A stretch of DNA of 64,000 nucleotides from Qipengyuania citrea. Its GTDB lineage: Bacteria > Pseudomonadota > Alphaproteobacteria > Sphingomonadales > Sphingomonadaceae. The notes under the pieces were generated by a model, which saw only the letters and a list, made by a program, of their open reading frames with translations, did no database searches and was not told the origin of the DNA. The stretch lies in assembly GCF_009828015.1 (NCBI RefSeq), contig NZ_WTYG01000001.1:744001-808000 (forward strand), in the 5' to 3' direction. The first letter of the stretch is position 1. Every line of letters begins with the position of its first letter. Both the position numbers and the translations under genes were made by a program. Positions 1-8,566 of this stretch are shown piece after piece.

Positions 1-2
1 AG

Positions 3-1541
3 GCCGAATTCGTCGGGGCAAGCGGTGCCGCGCTGCTGTACCGCGGGATCCTGCTGCCCTATTCGAGCGACCGCCAGACGGTCGATTTCATCTATGGCGT
101 GATCAACTGGAAGGAAATTGCCGACCAGCAGACCGCCGACGAGCTATTGCTCGCGATCGACCAGTCGCTGGCCGTTCCCGAGGAAGCCGACAGCGGCAGC
201 GAACGCACGCTCGAAACCGCCGAAACGCTGACCCGCGCATCGCGTGAGGCAGCGGAGGCCGAAGTGCTCGAACTGGGCGTCGCGCACGTGCTGGAGCATC
301 GTGAAAACCTGCCGAGCCCCGCCTTCGGCTCGATGATGCCCGGCGCCGATATCGACCTCGATGACGAAATCGATCTCGACGACGAATTCGCAGCCGATCT
401 CCCGACCGCGAGCCTGCCCGCGGCGACTGGCGGCGGTGGCCGGGTCGACGCCCTGGGCAACCGCGTCGGCGCGAACGCCCCCAGCGACGATGACGGACTG
501 GACGACAGCGGCGAGTTCGACAGCGCGATCAAGACCGCTGCCGATTACGGCCTGCCCGACTGGGACGACGAAGAGGACGAGGGTGATGTCGACTCGGTGG
601 TCGACCCCCTGGCCGATGAAGATACCGCAAGCAGCCTGGTCGCGCTGGTCAATCGCGGCGATCGCACGAAGAAAGCGATCGACCTTTCGCTCGATGACGG
701 CGGCGCGGCGATCCCGCAGGCCTTCGAACCCGCCGAACCGGCCCCGCCGCCGGTGCCGCAGGCGTTCGAACCCGCGCCCGGCATGCCCTTCGACGCCGAG
801 GAAACTGCCGAACCGATGGGGGCCGAGTTCTCGATCCTCGCGGAAAAGCCTGGAGCGCCGGAGCGCGACATTTTCGTTCCCGAACACGAGGCGCCGGCCC
901 CGCAGCCAGCCGACAGCGCCCCGGACGAACCGTCTGCCGGGCTTTACGACAGCCTCGCCGCCGCGCGCGAAATGGCGCAGGCCGCGCAGAACACCGAGGA
1001 CCGCAGCCGCAAGACGCTCTACGAAGCGGTCGGACGTGCGTATGACTTCAGCCTTGCCGCGCAGGACAATCGCGCCGACTTCGAGGCGCTGCTCAGCGAC
1101 AACGGCCTGGTCCAGCAGGACCGCGCGCCGATGACCCCGGTGGTGAAGCTCGTCTTCGGGGCGGATTACGACAAGACCCGTCTGACCGAATACGCCGCCG
1201 TGCTGACCCATGCCCATCGCCGGCAGGTCGAACCGGGCGGACTGGCCAGTTTCCTGCGCCAAGCCGACGGCGGGCTGAAGGGCGTGGTGCAGGAAGAGCG
1301 CCGCCTGCGCCGGGAAGAGCAGGGCAAGCCGGTCGAGGACAGCCGGGTCGTTCGCCCTGCGCTGGCGCAGAAGCTGCGCGACGCGGACGCGCTCGAAATG
1401 GCCGACCTCGAGGAACACAATGGCGCCGAATTCGCGCTGGTCATGGTGCGGCGCACGCCCGAAGGGGCGCTGCAAATCATCGGCGAAGTGCCCGACGACG
1501 TGCCGCTGGTCGAACGCGCCGCGCGCAAGCTGCTGGGCTAG
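3..1541 (+). CDS. Acidic PAS-like protein, 5' end missing
   Basis: The reading frame is open from base 3 with no stop, so the gene began outside the window. A GTG at 99 lies inside a conserved-looking stretch (RGILLPYSS, then IYGVINWKE) that resembles the end of a PAS-type sensory domain, so 99 is probably not the true start. A long acidic, proline- and alanine-rich linker follows (about window residues 60-300), then a basic, helical C-terminal part containing FGADYDKTRL. There is no signal peptide or membrane segment in the visible part, so it is probably cytoplasmic. I do not recognise the family beyond the PAS-like remnant, and the function is unknown. Confidence 0.6.
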   Translation, partial: AEFVGASGAALLYRGILLPYSSDRQTVDFIYGVINWKEIADQQTADELLLAIDQSLAVPEEADSGSERTLETAETLTRASREAAEAEVLELGVAHVLEHRENLPSPAFGSMMPGADIDLDDEIDLDDEFAADLPTASLPAATGGGGRVDALGNRVGANAPSDDDGLDDSGEFDSAIKTAADYGLPDWDDEEDEGDVDSVVDPLADEDTASSLVALVNRGDRTKKAIDLSLDDGGAAIPQAFEPAEPAPPPVPQAFEPAPGMPFDAEETAEPMGAEFSILAEKPGAPERDIFVPEHEAPAPQPADSAPDEPSAGLYDSLAAAREMAQAAQNTEDRSRKTLYEAVGRAYDFSLAAQDNRADFEALLSDNGLVQQDRAPMTPVVKLVFGADYDKTRLTEYAAVLTHAHRRQVEPGGLASFLRQADGGLKGVVQEERRLRREEQGKPVEDSRVVRPALAQKLRDADALEMADLEEHNGAEFALVMVRRTPEGALQIIGEVPDDVPLVERAARKLLG

Positions 1542-1600
1542 CACGGCAAAGCGGGGAAAAGGCTTGTCGGGTCCGCGCTGCTCCGGCTAGCGCCCGGCGC

Positions 1601-2704
1601 ATGCCATTCCTTCCGACCGCCCCCGTCCGCATCCAGCCCTATCTCGGCTATCGCAACCGCGAGCGCCTGCACATTACCGCACGCGCCCTGCGCTCACGCG
1701 TCGGCAAGTTCGAGAAACGCAGCCGCTGGCGTGCTGCGAAGACGATGATTGGCCAGTTCGCCAGTCACGAGGTCGCCGACATGCCCGTCGAACTCGAGAT
1801 CGCGCGGCCGGGCGCGCCGCCGCAGCGGCACCGGGGCCTGACCGACGCGGAGGGGTTCGTCCGGTTCGATATCGAGTTCGATTCCGCATGGGATTACGAC
1901 GAGCACCCCGCCTGGGAAACAGTGGTCTTCCACTGGCACACCGGCGACGAAGACCAGTGCATCGATGCGCATGTCCTCGCCCCGGGCGACGATACCGGCC
2001 TAGCGGTTATATCGGACATCGACGATACGATAATCGAAACCGGCATTACCGGGGATTTCCGCAAGGTGATGCGCAATTGGCGGCGCGTGCTGATGCAGAT
2101 GCCCGAAGAGCGCATCATCGTGCCCGGCGCCGATGTTTTCTACAATGCGCTGGGCGGCGGTGAGGTGCTGGCCGAAGGCGCGGGCCATGTCGGCGATCGG
2201 CAACCGGCCACGCACCGGCCGTTCTTCTATGTGTCGTCCAGCCCGTGGAACCTGTTCAGCTATCTGGTGACCTATATCCGCGGCCGCGGCCTGCCGCTGG
2301 GCCCCATCGCGCTGCGCGATTGGGGGCTCGATCGCGCGACGTTCGGTTCGTCGAGCCATGGCGCGCACAAACGCACCGCGATCGAGGGCATTCTCGGCAC
2401 CTTCCCCGATCTGAAGTTTGCGCTTATCGGCGACGACAGCCAGGGCGACCTGACGGCCTTTGCCGATATTGCGCTGGCGAACCCCGGGCAGGTGCGAGCT
2501 ATTTTCATCCGCAAGGTCGGCGAGACGATGAGCCCCGAGGAACTGAACGCCAAGGCCCAATTGCGCGCTGCCGATGTGGCGCTGTGGCTGGGCAACAGCT
2601 ACGACACCGGTCACCAGTTCCTCGCTTCGATCGGCCTGCTGGCCGATGACGAGGCAACGGCCATCGTCGATTCGGTCGAGGCCAGCGACCCGGCGCGGAA
2701 ATGA
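1601..2704 (+). CDS. APP1-type phosphatidate phosphatase (DUF2183)
   Basis: A 367-residue protein with the DUF2183/APP1 catalytic domain, a HAD-superfamily phosphatase fold that in yeast App1 removes phosphate from phosphatidic acid. The DxDDT nucleophile motif is at residues 139-143 (SDIDDT), followed by FYVSSSPW near 210 and the acidic GDDSQGD loop near 270. The N-terminal 130 residues are the beta-rich region usual in bacterial members. No signal peptide is seen. Its last codon overlaps the start of the next gene by ATGA, so the two are probably co-transcribed. The lipid substrate is inferred from the family only. Confidence 0.85.
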   Translation: MPFLPTAPVRIQPYLGYRNRERLHITARALRSRVGKFEKRSRWRAAKTMIGQFASHEVADMPVELEIARPGAPPQRHRGLTDAEGFVRFDIEFDSAWDYDEHPAWETVVFHWHTGDEDQCIDAHVLAPGDDTGLAVISDIDDTIIETGITGDFRKVMRNWRRVLMQMPEERIIVPGADVFYNALGGGEVLAEGAGHVGDRQPATHRPFFYVSSSPWNLFSYLVTYIRGRGLPLGPIALRDWGLDRATFGSSSHGAHKRTAIEGILGTFPDLKFALIGDDSQGDLTAFADIALANPGQVRAIFIRKVGETMSPEELNAKAQLRAADVALWLGNSYDTGHQFLASIGLLADDEATAIVDSVEASDPARK

Positions 2705-3615
2705 GCCGGGGCATGAAAATCCTCATCGCACTGCTCGCCGTCGCCCTGCTGGCCGGAGCGGCGCTGCTGGTGGCAATTCGCACCAACGGGCCCGCAGTGC
2801 TCAACGCGCTCGACCGGGTCACGGGCGGCAGCCGCGATGTCGCACTGGTCGCCCGGACCACCTATGGCGAACATCCCGCACAGAAGCTGCGCATCTATGC
2901 GCCCGCGGATGCGGCCGGCCCGCTGCCGGTATTCGTATTCGTCCATGGCGGCAGCTGGAGCTGGGGCGATCCCGACGATTACGATTTCGTTGCCCGCGCG
3001 ATTGCGCCGGCAGGCTTCGTGACGGTGCTGGCAGGGTACCGGCTGGGCGAGGACGGGCGCTATCCCGCCATGCTCGAAGACACGGCGGCGGCGATTGCCG
3101 AAGCGGCTAGGCTGGCGCCGCAATATGGCGGCGATCCCGCGCGCATCGTGATTGCCGGGCATTCGGCGGGGGCGTACAACGTCGTCCAGGTGGCGCTGGA
3201 AGAACGCTGGCTGGCAGCCAGCGGGGTGCGCCCGGCCGGAGTGATCGGCCTGTCGGGTCCATATGATTTCTACCCGTTCGACAGGCCGTCGGGCGAAGCC
3301 GCGTTCGGATCGGTCGGTGCCGGGCCCGAGAGCCAGCCGGTCAACCATGCGCGTGCCGATGCGCCGCCGATGCTGCTGGTCCATGGCGAACAGGACACGC
3401 TGGTCAAACCGCGCAACACCCGCGTGCTGGCGGCCGCGCTCGACCAGCTGGGCGCACCGGTCGAAACGCTGCTCTACGATTCGTTCGATCACAACGCCCC
3501 GCTGATCTCGCTTGCCAGCCCATGGCGAGGTTCGCGCGATGTGGATGACGCGGTAATCGCCTTCGCGCAGCGGCACACCGAGGTTTCAGTTCCGGTTCAG
3601 GCTCAAACCCCCTAA
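2701..3615 (+). CDS. Membrane-anchored alpha/beta hydrolase (esterase)
   Basis: A 304-residue serine hydrolase of the BD-FAE/HSL-like alpha/beta fold. An N-terminal hydrophobic segment (about residues 6-26) predicts a membrane anchor or uncleaved signal. The oxyanion motif HGGS is at 82-85 and the nucleophile elbow GHSAG at 153-157 (Ser155). Asp232 (HGEQD) and His264 (FDHN) complete a plausible triad. It starts in the ATGA overlap with the phosphatase gene. The substrate is unknown; pairing with a lipid phosphatase suggests envelope or lipid ester turnover, which is inference. Confidence 0.85.
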   Translation: MSRGMKILIALLAVALLAGAALLVAIRTNGPAVLNALDRVTGGSRDVALVARTTYGEHPAQKLRIYAPADAAGPLPVFVFVHGGSWSWGDPDDYDFVARAIAPAGFVTVLAGYRLGEDGRYPAMLEDTAAAIAEAARLAPQYGGDPARIVIAGHSAGAYNVVQVALEERWLAASGVRPAGVIGLSGPYDFYPFDRPSGEAAFGSVGAGPESQPVNHARADAPPMLLVHGEQDTLVKPRNTRVLAAALDQLGAPVETLLYDSFDHNAPLISLASPWRGSRDVDDAVIAFAQRHTEVSVPVQAQTP

Positions 3616-3625
3616 AGCAGTCGCG

Positions 3626-5005
3626 ATGCGTCTGATCGCCCGCCTGCTCGCCTTCCTTGCAGCTGCAACGCTTGCGGCTCAGCCGCTCGCCGCCCAGTCG
3701 ATCCTGCGCGACGCCGAGACCGAGGCCTTTCTCGACGAGATTTCCGCCCCGCTGATCGAGGCTGCGGGCCTCGAGCCGGACAATGTCGACATCGTGCTGA
3801 TCAACGATCCGTCGATCAACGCTTTCGTCGCGGGCGGACAGGCGGTCTACCTCCATTCGGGGCTGATCGACGCCGCCGACAGCGCCGAGGAAGTGCAGGG
3901 CGTGATCGCCCATGAACTGGGCCACATCACCGGCGGCCATATCCTGCGTTACGGCGAAGGCATGGCCGCGGCTTCGCGCATATCGCTGCTGTCGATGATC
4001 GCTGGGATCGGCGCCGCACTGGCCGGTGCGGGAGACGCGGCCATGGGAATCATGATGGCCGGCCAGCAAGCGGCGATGGGCAATTTCCTGTCCTTCAGCC
4101 GCACGCAGGAATCTTCTGCCGATTTCGCCGGCGCGCAATATCTGTCGGACGCGGGGATTTCAGGTCGCGGCTCGCTCGAATTCTTCGGCAAGCTGCTCAA
4201 CCAGGAATATCGCTATGGATACAGCCAGAGCGACGAAGCCGGCTTCTATCGCACGCATCCGCTCTCGGGCGATCGTATTTCCGCGCTGCGCGAAGTGTAC
4301 GAAGGCGATCCCGCATGGGAGCGTCCGCCCGATCCGCGCAACCAGGCGAATTTCGAGCGGGTGAAGGCCAAGCTGACCGGCTATATCTCGAAGCCTTCGG
4401 TGACGCTGCGCAAGTATCCGGAGACCGACCAGTCGATCCCGGCGCTCTATGCGCGCGCCTATGCCTACCATTCGAACGCGCGCGTCGATCTGGCGCTCGA
4501 TGCCGCCGACCAATTGCTCGCCAAGGACCCCGCGGATCCCTATTTCCTCGAGCTCAAGGGCCAGGTCCTGCTCGAATCCGGGCGCCCGCACGAAGCGCTC
4601 GATCCGCTGCGCCGCGCCACCGCGATGACCAATGCGGAACCGCTGATCGCCAGCCTCTTCGGGCATGCCCTCATCGCCACCGAGGACGACGGCAATTTCG
4701 AGGAGGCGGAACGCGTCCTGCGCGCCGCAGTGGGCCGCGATCGCCGCAATCCCTTCGCCTGGTACCAGCTCGGCGTGGTCTATGCCGCGCGCGGGGATAC
4801 CGCGCGGGCCCGGCTGGCCTCGGCCGAACAGCAGGTGATGAACCGCCAGTACGGGCTGGCCCTGCGCAGCGCGCAGGCGGCCGAATACGGGCTCGAGCAC
4901 GGCACCCCCGACTGGATCCGTGCACAGGATATCGGCATGCAGGCGCGCGCGCTGCTCGAACGCCAGTGCGAAATGGAACGCGGCCGCGATTGCGCGCCCG
5001 GCTGA
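3626..5005 (+). CDS. M48 metalloprotease with TPR region (BepA-like)
   Basis: A 459-residue periplasmic zinc protease. A signal peptide (about residues 1-23, ending LAAQS) precedes the M48 domain, whose HELGH zinc motif is at 96-100 and is followed by GGHILR. After the protease domain come helical repeats resembling TPRs (about 280-430), the layout of BepA/YfgC, which handles stalled outer-membrane proteins and LptD. The gene lies 10 bp after the esterase and directly before a DsbA-like oxidoreductase. Since BepA and Dsb proteins both act on disulfide-bearing outer-membrane proteins, the pairing makes functional sense. Confidence 0.9.
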   Translation: MRLIARLLAFLAAATLAAQPLAAQSILRDAETEAFLDEISAPLIEAAGLEPDNVDIVLINDPSINAFVAGGQAVYLHSGLIDAADSAEEVQGVIAHELGHITGGHILRYGEGMAAASRISLLSMIAGIGAALAGAGDAAMGIMMAGQQAAMGNFLSFSRTQESSADFAGAQYLSDAGISGRGSLEFFGKLLNQEYRYGYSQSDEAGFYRTHPLSGDRISALREVYEGDPAWERPPDPRNQANFERVKAKLTGYISKPSVTLRKYPETDQSIPALYARAYAYHSNARVDLALDAADQLLAKDPADPYFLELKGQVLLESGRPHEALDPLRRATAMTNAEPLIASLFGHALIATEDDGNFEEAERVLRAAVGRDRRNPFAWYQLGVVYAARGDTARARLASAEQQVMNRQYGLALRSAQAAEYGLEHGTPDWIRAQDIGMQARALLERQCEMERGRDCAPG

Positions 5006-5022
5006 AGCGAACAAGGGGCACC

Positions 5023-5709
5023 ATGAAGAACCATCTGCTGACTGCGCTGATCGCGCTGGGATGCGGCTTTGCGGGTGCGGCCCTGTGGTCGCTATCGGGG
5101 CTGGCCCATGACCAGACCCGCGAATATCTGATCGCCAATCCGCAGATCCTGCCCGAAATGAGCGAAGCCTATCAGCGCCAGGAAAGTCAGGACCGGCTCG
5201 CTGGCATTGCGGACGAGGTACGCGAGCCATTCCCCGGGGCGGTGCTTGGCAATCCGGACGGCGGCACGGTGCTGGTCAAGTTCACCGATTACGGCTGCAC
5301 CTATTGCCGCCAGTCGATTGCCGCGATCGATGAACTGATCGCAGGCGACCCCGATCTGAAGGTGGTGATCCGCGAATGGCCGATCTTCGATGGCAGCGAA
5401 CAGGCCGCGCGCATGGCGCTGGCCGCAGCAAGGCAGGGCAAGTATCCCGCCTTCTACCACGCGCTGTTCGAACAGGGTCCCCCAAGCGACACCACGATCG
5501 CCCGGGCTGCGCAGATCGCCGGACTCGATATCGAGCAGGCCCGCGCCTTCGCTGCGTCGGATGATGCCACCGGCGAACTGGCGCGCAACATGGCGCTGGC
5601 GCGTACGCTGCAGTTCACCGGCACGCCGAGCTGGGTGGCCGGTGGCGAGACGATCCAGGGGCTGGTCCCGCCCGAGCGCCTGGCCGAAGCGCTGGCCGCC
5701 GATAGCTGA
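5023..5709 (+). CDS. DsbA-family thiol:disulfide oxidoreductase
   Basis: A 228-residue secreted or membrane-anchored thioredoxin-fold protein. The ATG at 5023 is preceded by an AAGGGG ribosome-binding site and opens a hydrophobic N-terminus (residues 5-28); the same frame is open further upstream, inside the M48 gene, but that part is not real. An N-terminal helical region resembling the Com1/ScsB-type DsbA extension precedes the fold. The active site CTYC is at 92-95 and the cis-proline motif (GTPSW) near 200. It probably acts as a periplasmic oxidase or isomerase for the same clients as the upstream protease. Confidence 0.88.
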   Translation: MKNHLLTALIALGCGFAGAALWSLSGLAHDQTREYLIANPQILPEMSEAYQRQESQDRLAGIADEVREPFPGAVLGNPDGGTVLVKFTDYGCTYCRQSIAAIDELIAGDPDLKVVIREWPIFDGSEQAARMALAAARQGKYPAFYHALFEQGPPSDTTIARAAQIAGLDIEQARAFAASDDATGELARNMALARTLQFTGTPSWVAGGETIQGLVPPERLAEALAADS

Positions 5710-5723
5710 CCGCTTCGCAGCGG

Positions 5724-6335
5724 CTATTCCTGTTCGAGCGCCTTGGCATAGGCCGAGGCAAGCGGACGGGCCATCACCCGGCGCACCATCGGTTCGAAGA
5801 ATTCGAGCGGTTCGCTGTCGTAATCGGGATCGAAGGCCGCCTGGTCGTATTTCTCGCAGAACAACCGGCACGCTTCGTAATGCGGGTGACCGGTGAACTT
5901 GTCGCGCGCGTTCTGGTCCATGCCGAGGAAGTGGAAGTAGTAATACCCCTGGAAGGCGCCGTGGTTCTGGCAGATCCAGTGCACTTCCTCGCTGACGAAG
6001 GGCTTGATGATCGACGCGGCCACCTCGGGGTGGTTGTAGCTGCCCAGCGTGTCGCCGATATCGTGCAGCAGCGCCATCACCACATATTGCTCGTCCCGCC
6101 CGTCGCGGTGGGCGCGCGTGGCGGTCTGCAGCGAATGTTCCAGCCGGTCGACCGGGAAGCCGCCGAAATCGCCGTCGAGCAGCCTGAGATGGTCGAGCAC
6201 GCGGTCGGGCAGCCCCTTCGCGAAGGCACGGTATTCGCCGCCGATGATCGCCCAGTCGTCGGCTGTGCCCTGTTTCATTTCGCGGAACTTGGCGCGTCCC
6301 GGTCCCGCTTCGTCGATAGTTTCCTGCACGCCCAT
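5724..6335 (-). CDS. HD-domain protein, PhnZ/MIOX-like
   Basis: A 203-residue cytoplasmic HD-fold protein. Metal-ligand positions are visible: His in LEHSLQ, the HD pair in LLHDIGD, and later His residues in YNHPEV and CQNHGAF. This spacing is like the mixed-valent di-iron oxygenases related to PhnZ and myo-inositol oxygenase rather than classical HD phosphohydrolases. No phosphonate or inositol genes are nearby, so the substrate is unknown. It is transcribed away from the histidine kinase gene, with 82 bp between the starts that must hold both promoters. Confidence 0.7.
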   Translation of the reverse strand: MGVQETIDEAGPGRAKFREMKQGTADDWAIIGGEYRAFAKGLPDRVLDHLRLLDGDFGGFPVDRLEHSLQTATRAHRDGRDEQYVVMALLHDIGDTLGSYNHPEVAASIIKPFVSEEVHWICQNHGAFQGYYYFHFLGMDQNARDKFTGHPHYEACRLFCEKYDQAAFDPDYDSEPLEFFEPMVRRVMARPLASAYAKALEQE

Positions 6336-6417
6336 CGCGTCTCTCCCTCGCTTCGGCTGTCACCGACGGTGTAGCGGCTGGCGCAATTCGCTGCAATTGC
6401 GCTAGGGAGGGTGGCTC

Positions 6418-7647
6418 ATGGCCGTTTTGCCCATTCGTCCTACGCCGTTCTTCGCCAACAAGAACCAGGCGTTCTGGAACCTCCAGCTGGCCGGCTGGGG
6501 CGGGGCGACGATGCTGCGCGGGATGTCGGCGCTGGCCAATGGCCAGTCGCCCGACCGGCTGGTGATCATCCTGATCGCCACGATCACGGGCTTCTCGCTC
6601 AGCCTGATCCTGGCGGTGGCGTACGGCCGGCTGATTCGCCAGCGGCCGCTGGTTACCTGGGGCGCCACCGTGCTGGTGCTGGCCGCCGCAACCGCGGTAT
6701 ACGCCTTCATCGACAGCTGGGTGCTCGATGTTGCCGGCGCTTCGGCGGGCAGCGCGAGCTTCGCCAATCTGTTCGTCGGGATCTACTTCATCGACCTGAC
6801 GCTGCTCGGCGCATGGTCGGCGCTCTATTACGCGATCAATTTCTTCCTCCAGGTCGAGGAGCAGGCCGACCGGCTCGAACGGCTCGAAGCGCAGGCGACC
6901 AGCGCGCAGCTGGCCATGCTGCGCTATCAGCTCAATCCGCACTTCCTGTTCAACACGCTCAATTCGATCAGCACGCTGGTCCTGCTCAAGCAGAGCGAGA
7001 CCGCCAACGCCATGCTGACCCGGCTCTCAAGCTTCCTGCGCCACACGCTGGTGACGCAGCCGGGCGGTAAGGTGACCGTGGCGCAGGAAATGGAGACGCT
7101 GCAACTTTATCTCGGCATCGAACAGATGCGGTTCGAGGAACGGCTGCGGTCCAGCTTCCGGATCGAACCCGAAGCGGCTAAGGCGGAACTTCCCGCGATG
7201 CTGCTGCAACCGCTGGTCGAGAACGCGATCAAATACGGCGTCAGCCCGCAGGAGGAAGGCGCCGAGATCGACATCGTGGCGCAGGTCGTCGGACCGCGGC
7301 TGCGCGTGACCGTATCGGATACCGGCCCGGGCATGACCATGAACAGCGTCGAGGATGGCCTGCCCGCGGTGCGCCACACCCATGCCCGCCGCGATTCGAC
7401 CGGGGTCGGCCTGGCCAATATCCGCGACCGGCTGGCTCAGGCTTACGGCGAGGAACACCGCTTCGAGATCCGCTCGCCCGAAAGCGGCGGGTTCTCGGTC
7501 CTGATCGAACTGCCTTACGAAACCAAGGAATCCCCCGCGTTAAGCGAGGCGCAAGCCGCACCCGCGCAGGCGCTGTCGCAGAAACCCTCAGCACCCCCGG
7601 CCGTTGTACCCTCACCCCTACCCCCGAAAGCACCCCAGACGACATGA
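6418..7647 (+). CDS. LytS-type sensor histidine kinase
   Basis: A 409-residue membrane histidine kinase of the His_kinase (PF06580) class. Four hydrophobic segments occupy about residues 20-145, with no obvious extracytoplasmic sensor domain. A short coiled coil leads to the phospho-acceptor box NPHFLFNT (His175). The ATPase part has N (LVENAIKYG) and G1 (DTGPGM) boxes and a GxGLANIRDRL motif. The last 45 residues are a Pro/Ala-rich tail. It overlaps the response regulator by ATGA and is its probable partner. Confidence 0.92.
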   Translation: MAVLPIRPTPFFANKNQAFWNLQLAGWGGATMLRGMSALANGQSPDRLVIILIATITGFSLSLILAVAYGRLIRQRPLVTWGATVLVLAAATAVYAFIDSWVLDVAGASAGSASFANLFVGIYFIDLTLLGAWSALYYAINFFLQVEEQADRLERLEAQATSAQLAMLRYQLNPHFLFNTLNSISTLVLLKQSETANAMLTRLSSFLRHTLVTQPGGKVTVAQEMETLQLYLGIEQMRFEERLRSSFRIEPEAAKAELPAMLLQPLVENAIKYGVSPQEEGAEIDIVAQVVGPRLRVTVSDTGPGMTMNSVEDGLPAVRHTHARRDSTGVGLANIRDRLAQAYGEEHRFEIRSPESGGFSVLIELPYETKESPALSEAQAAPAQALSQKPSAPPAVVPSPLPPKAPQTT

Positions 7648-8441
7648 CCATCCGCACCATTCTCGTCGACGACGAAAAGCTCGCCATCCAGGGTCTCCAA
7701 TTGCGCCTCGAACCCTTCGAGGACGTCGAGATCATCGACACCTGCCAGAATGGCCGCGAGGCGATCCGCGCGATCAAGACGCAGAAACCGGACCTAGTTT
7801 TCCTCGACATCCAGATGCCCGGCTTCGACGGTTTTTCGGTCGTGCAGGGCGTGATGGAAATCGACCCGCCGCTGTTCGTCTTCGTCACGGCGTTCCAGGA
7901 ACATGCAATCCGTGCCTTCGAGGCGAATGCGGTCAATTACCTGATGAAACCGGTCGACGAGGACAAGCTCGCCGATACGATCGAACGCGTGCGCCAGCGG
8001 CTGGCGGAAAAGAAATCCACCGAGGAAGCCGAAAAGCTCAAGAGCGTGCTTTCCGAGGTCGCCCCCGAAGCTGCGGAGAATCTCGCCGGGGAAGATCCCG
8101 AAGCGGCCAGCCGGTTCGAAAAGCTCATCAACGTCAAGGACCGGGGGCAGATCTTCCGAGTCGAAGTCGGCACGATCGAGCATATCGAGGCCGCGGGCGA
8201 TTACATGTGCATCTATACCGGCGACAATTCGCTGATCCTGCGCGAAACGATGAAGGATCTCGAACGCCGCCTCGACCCGCGCAAGTTCCAGCGCGTTCAC
8301 CGCAGCACGATCGTCAATCTCGACCAGGTGCGGCAGGTCAAGCCGCACACCAATGGCGAATGCTTCCTCGTGCTCGAATCGGGTGCGGAGGTGAAGGTCA
8401 GCCGCAGCTACCGCGACGTCGTCGCGCGGTTCGTGCACTGA
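7644..8441 (+). CDS. LytTR-family response regulator
   Basis: A 265-residue regulator. The receiver domain (1-120) has acidic pocket Asp9/Asp10, phospho-acceptor Asp55 (FLDIQMPG), a conserved Thr in FVTAF and Lys in LMKPVD. An acidic linker of about 40 residues leads to a LytTR DNA-binding domain (about 155-262) with the usual FQRVHRSTIVN signature. It is translationally coupled to the kinase. Targets are unknown. It differs in linker and sequence from the second LytTR regulator at 40666-41415. Confidence 0.93.
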   Translation: MTIRTILVDDEKLAIQGLQLRLEPFEDVEIIDTCQNGREAIRAIKTQKPDLVFLDIQMPGFDGFSVVQGVMEIDPPLFVFVTAFQEHAIRAFEANAVNYLMKPVDEDKLADTIERVRQRLAEKKSTEEAEKLKSVLSEVAPEAAENLAGEDPEAASRFEKLINVKDRGQIFRVEVGTIEHIEAAGDYMCIYTGDNSLILRETMKDLERRLDPRKFQRVHRSTIVNLDQVRQVKPHTNGECFLVLESGAEVKVSRSYRDVVARFVH

Positions 8442-8450
8442 CTTGCTTTT

Positions 8451-8546
8451 CGGCCCCGCAACTGCGGGGCCGTCCTCGACGCTGTCCCTCCGCTTCGCTA
8501 CGGACGTCTGCGGGCGGGCGGTCGCCCTTGCCGGGCCTCACCCGGC
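8451..8546. repeat. Three consecutive hairpins between lytTR gene and nadC
   Basis: Three inverted repeats follow one another: a perfect 10-bp stem CGGCCCCGCA/TGCGGGGCCG (8451-8460 with 8463-8472), GGGCG/CGCCC (8516-8520 with 8523-8527) and GCCGGG/CCCGGC (8530-8535 with 8541-8546). None is followed by a T-run, so factor-independent termination is not supported. They may be 3' RNA-stabilising structures or an intergenic repeat element. Confidence 0.6.
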
Positions 8547-8566
8547 CCCGTTCTGGAGCGATCACT

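Noticed and set aside
144-1544. A 466-codon minus-strand frame opposite the first gene
   Set aside because: It is an antisense shadow with His/Arg/Gly bias; the plus-strand frame has the PAS-like motif and reads through the window edge.
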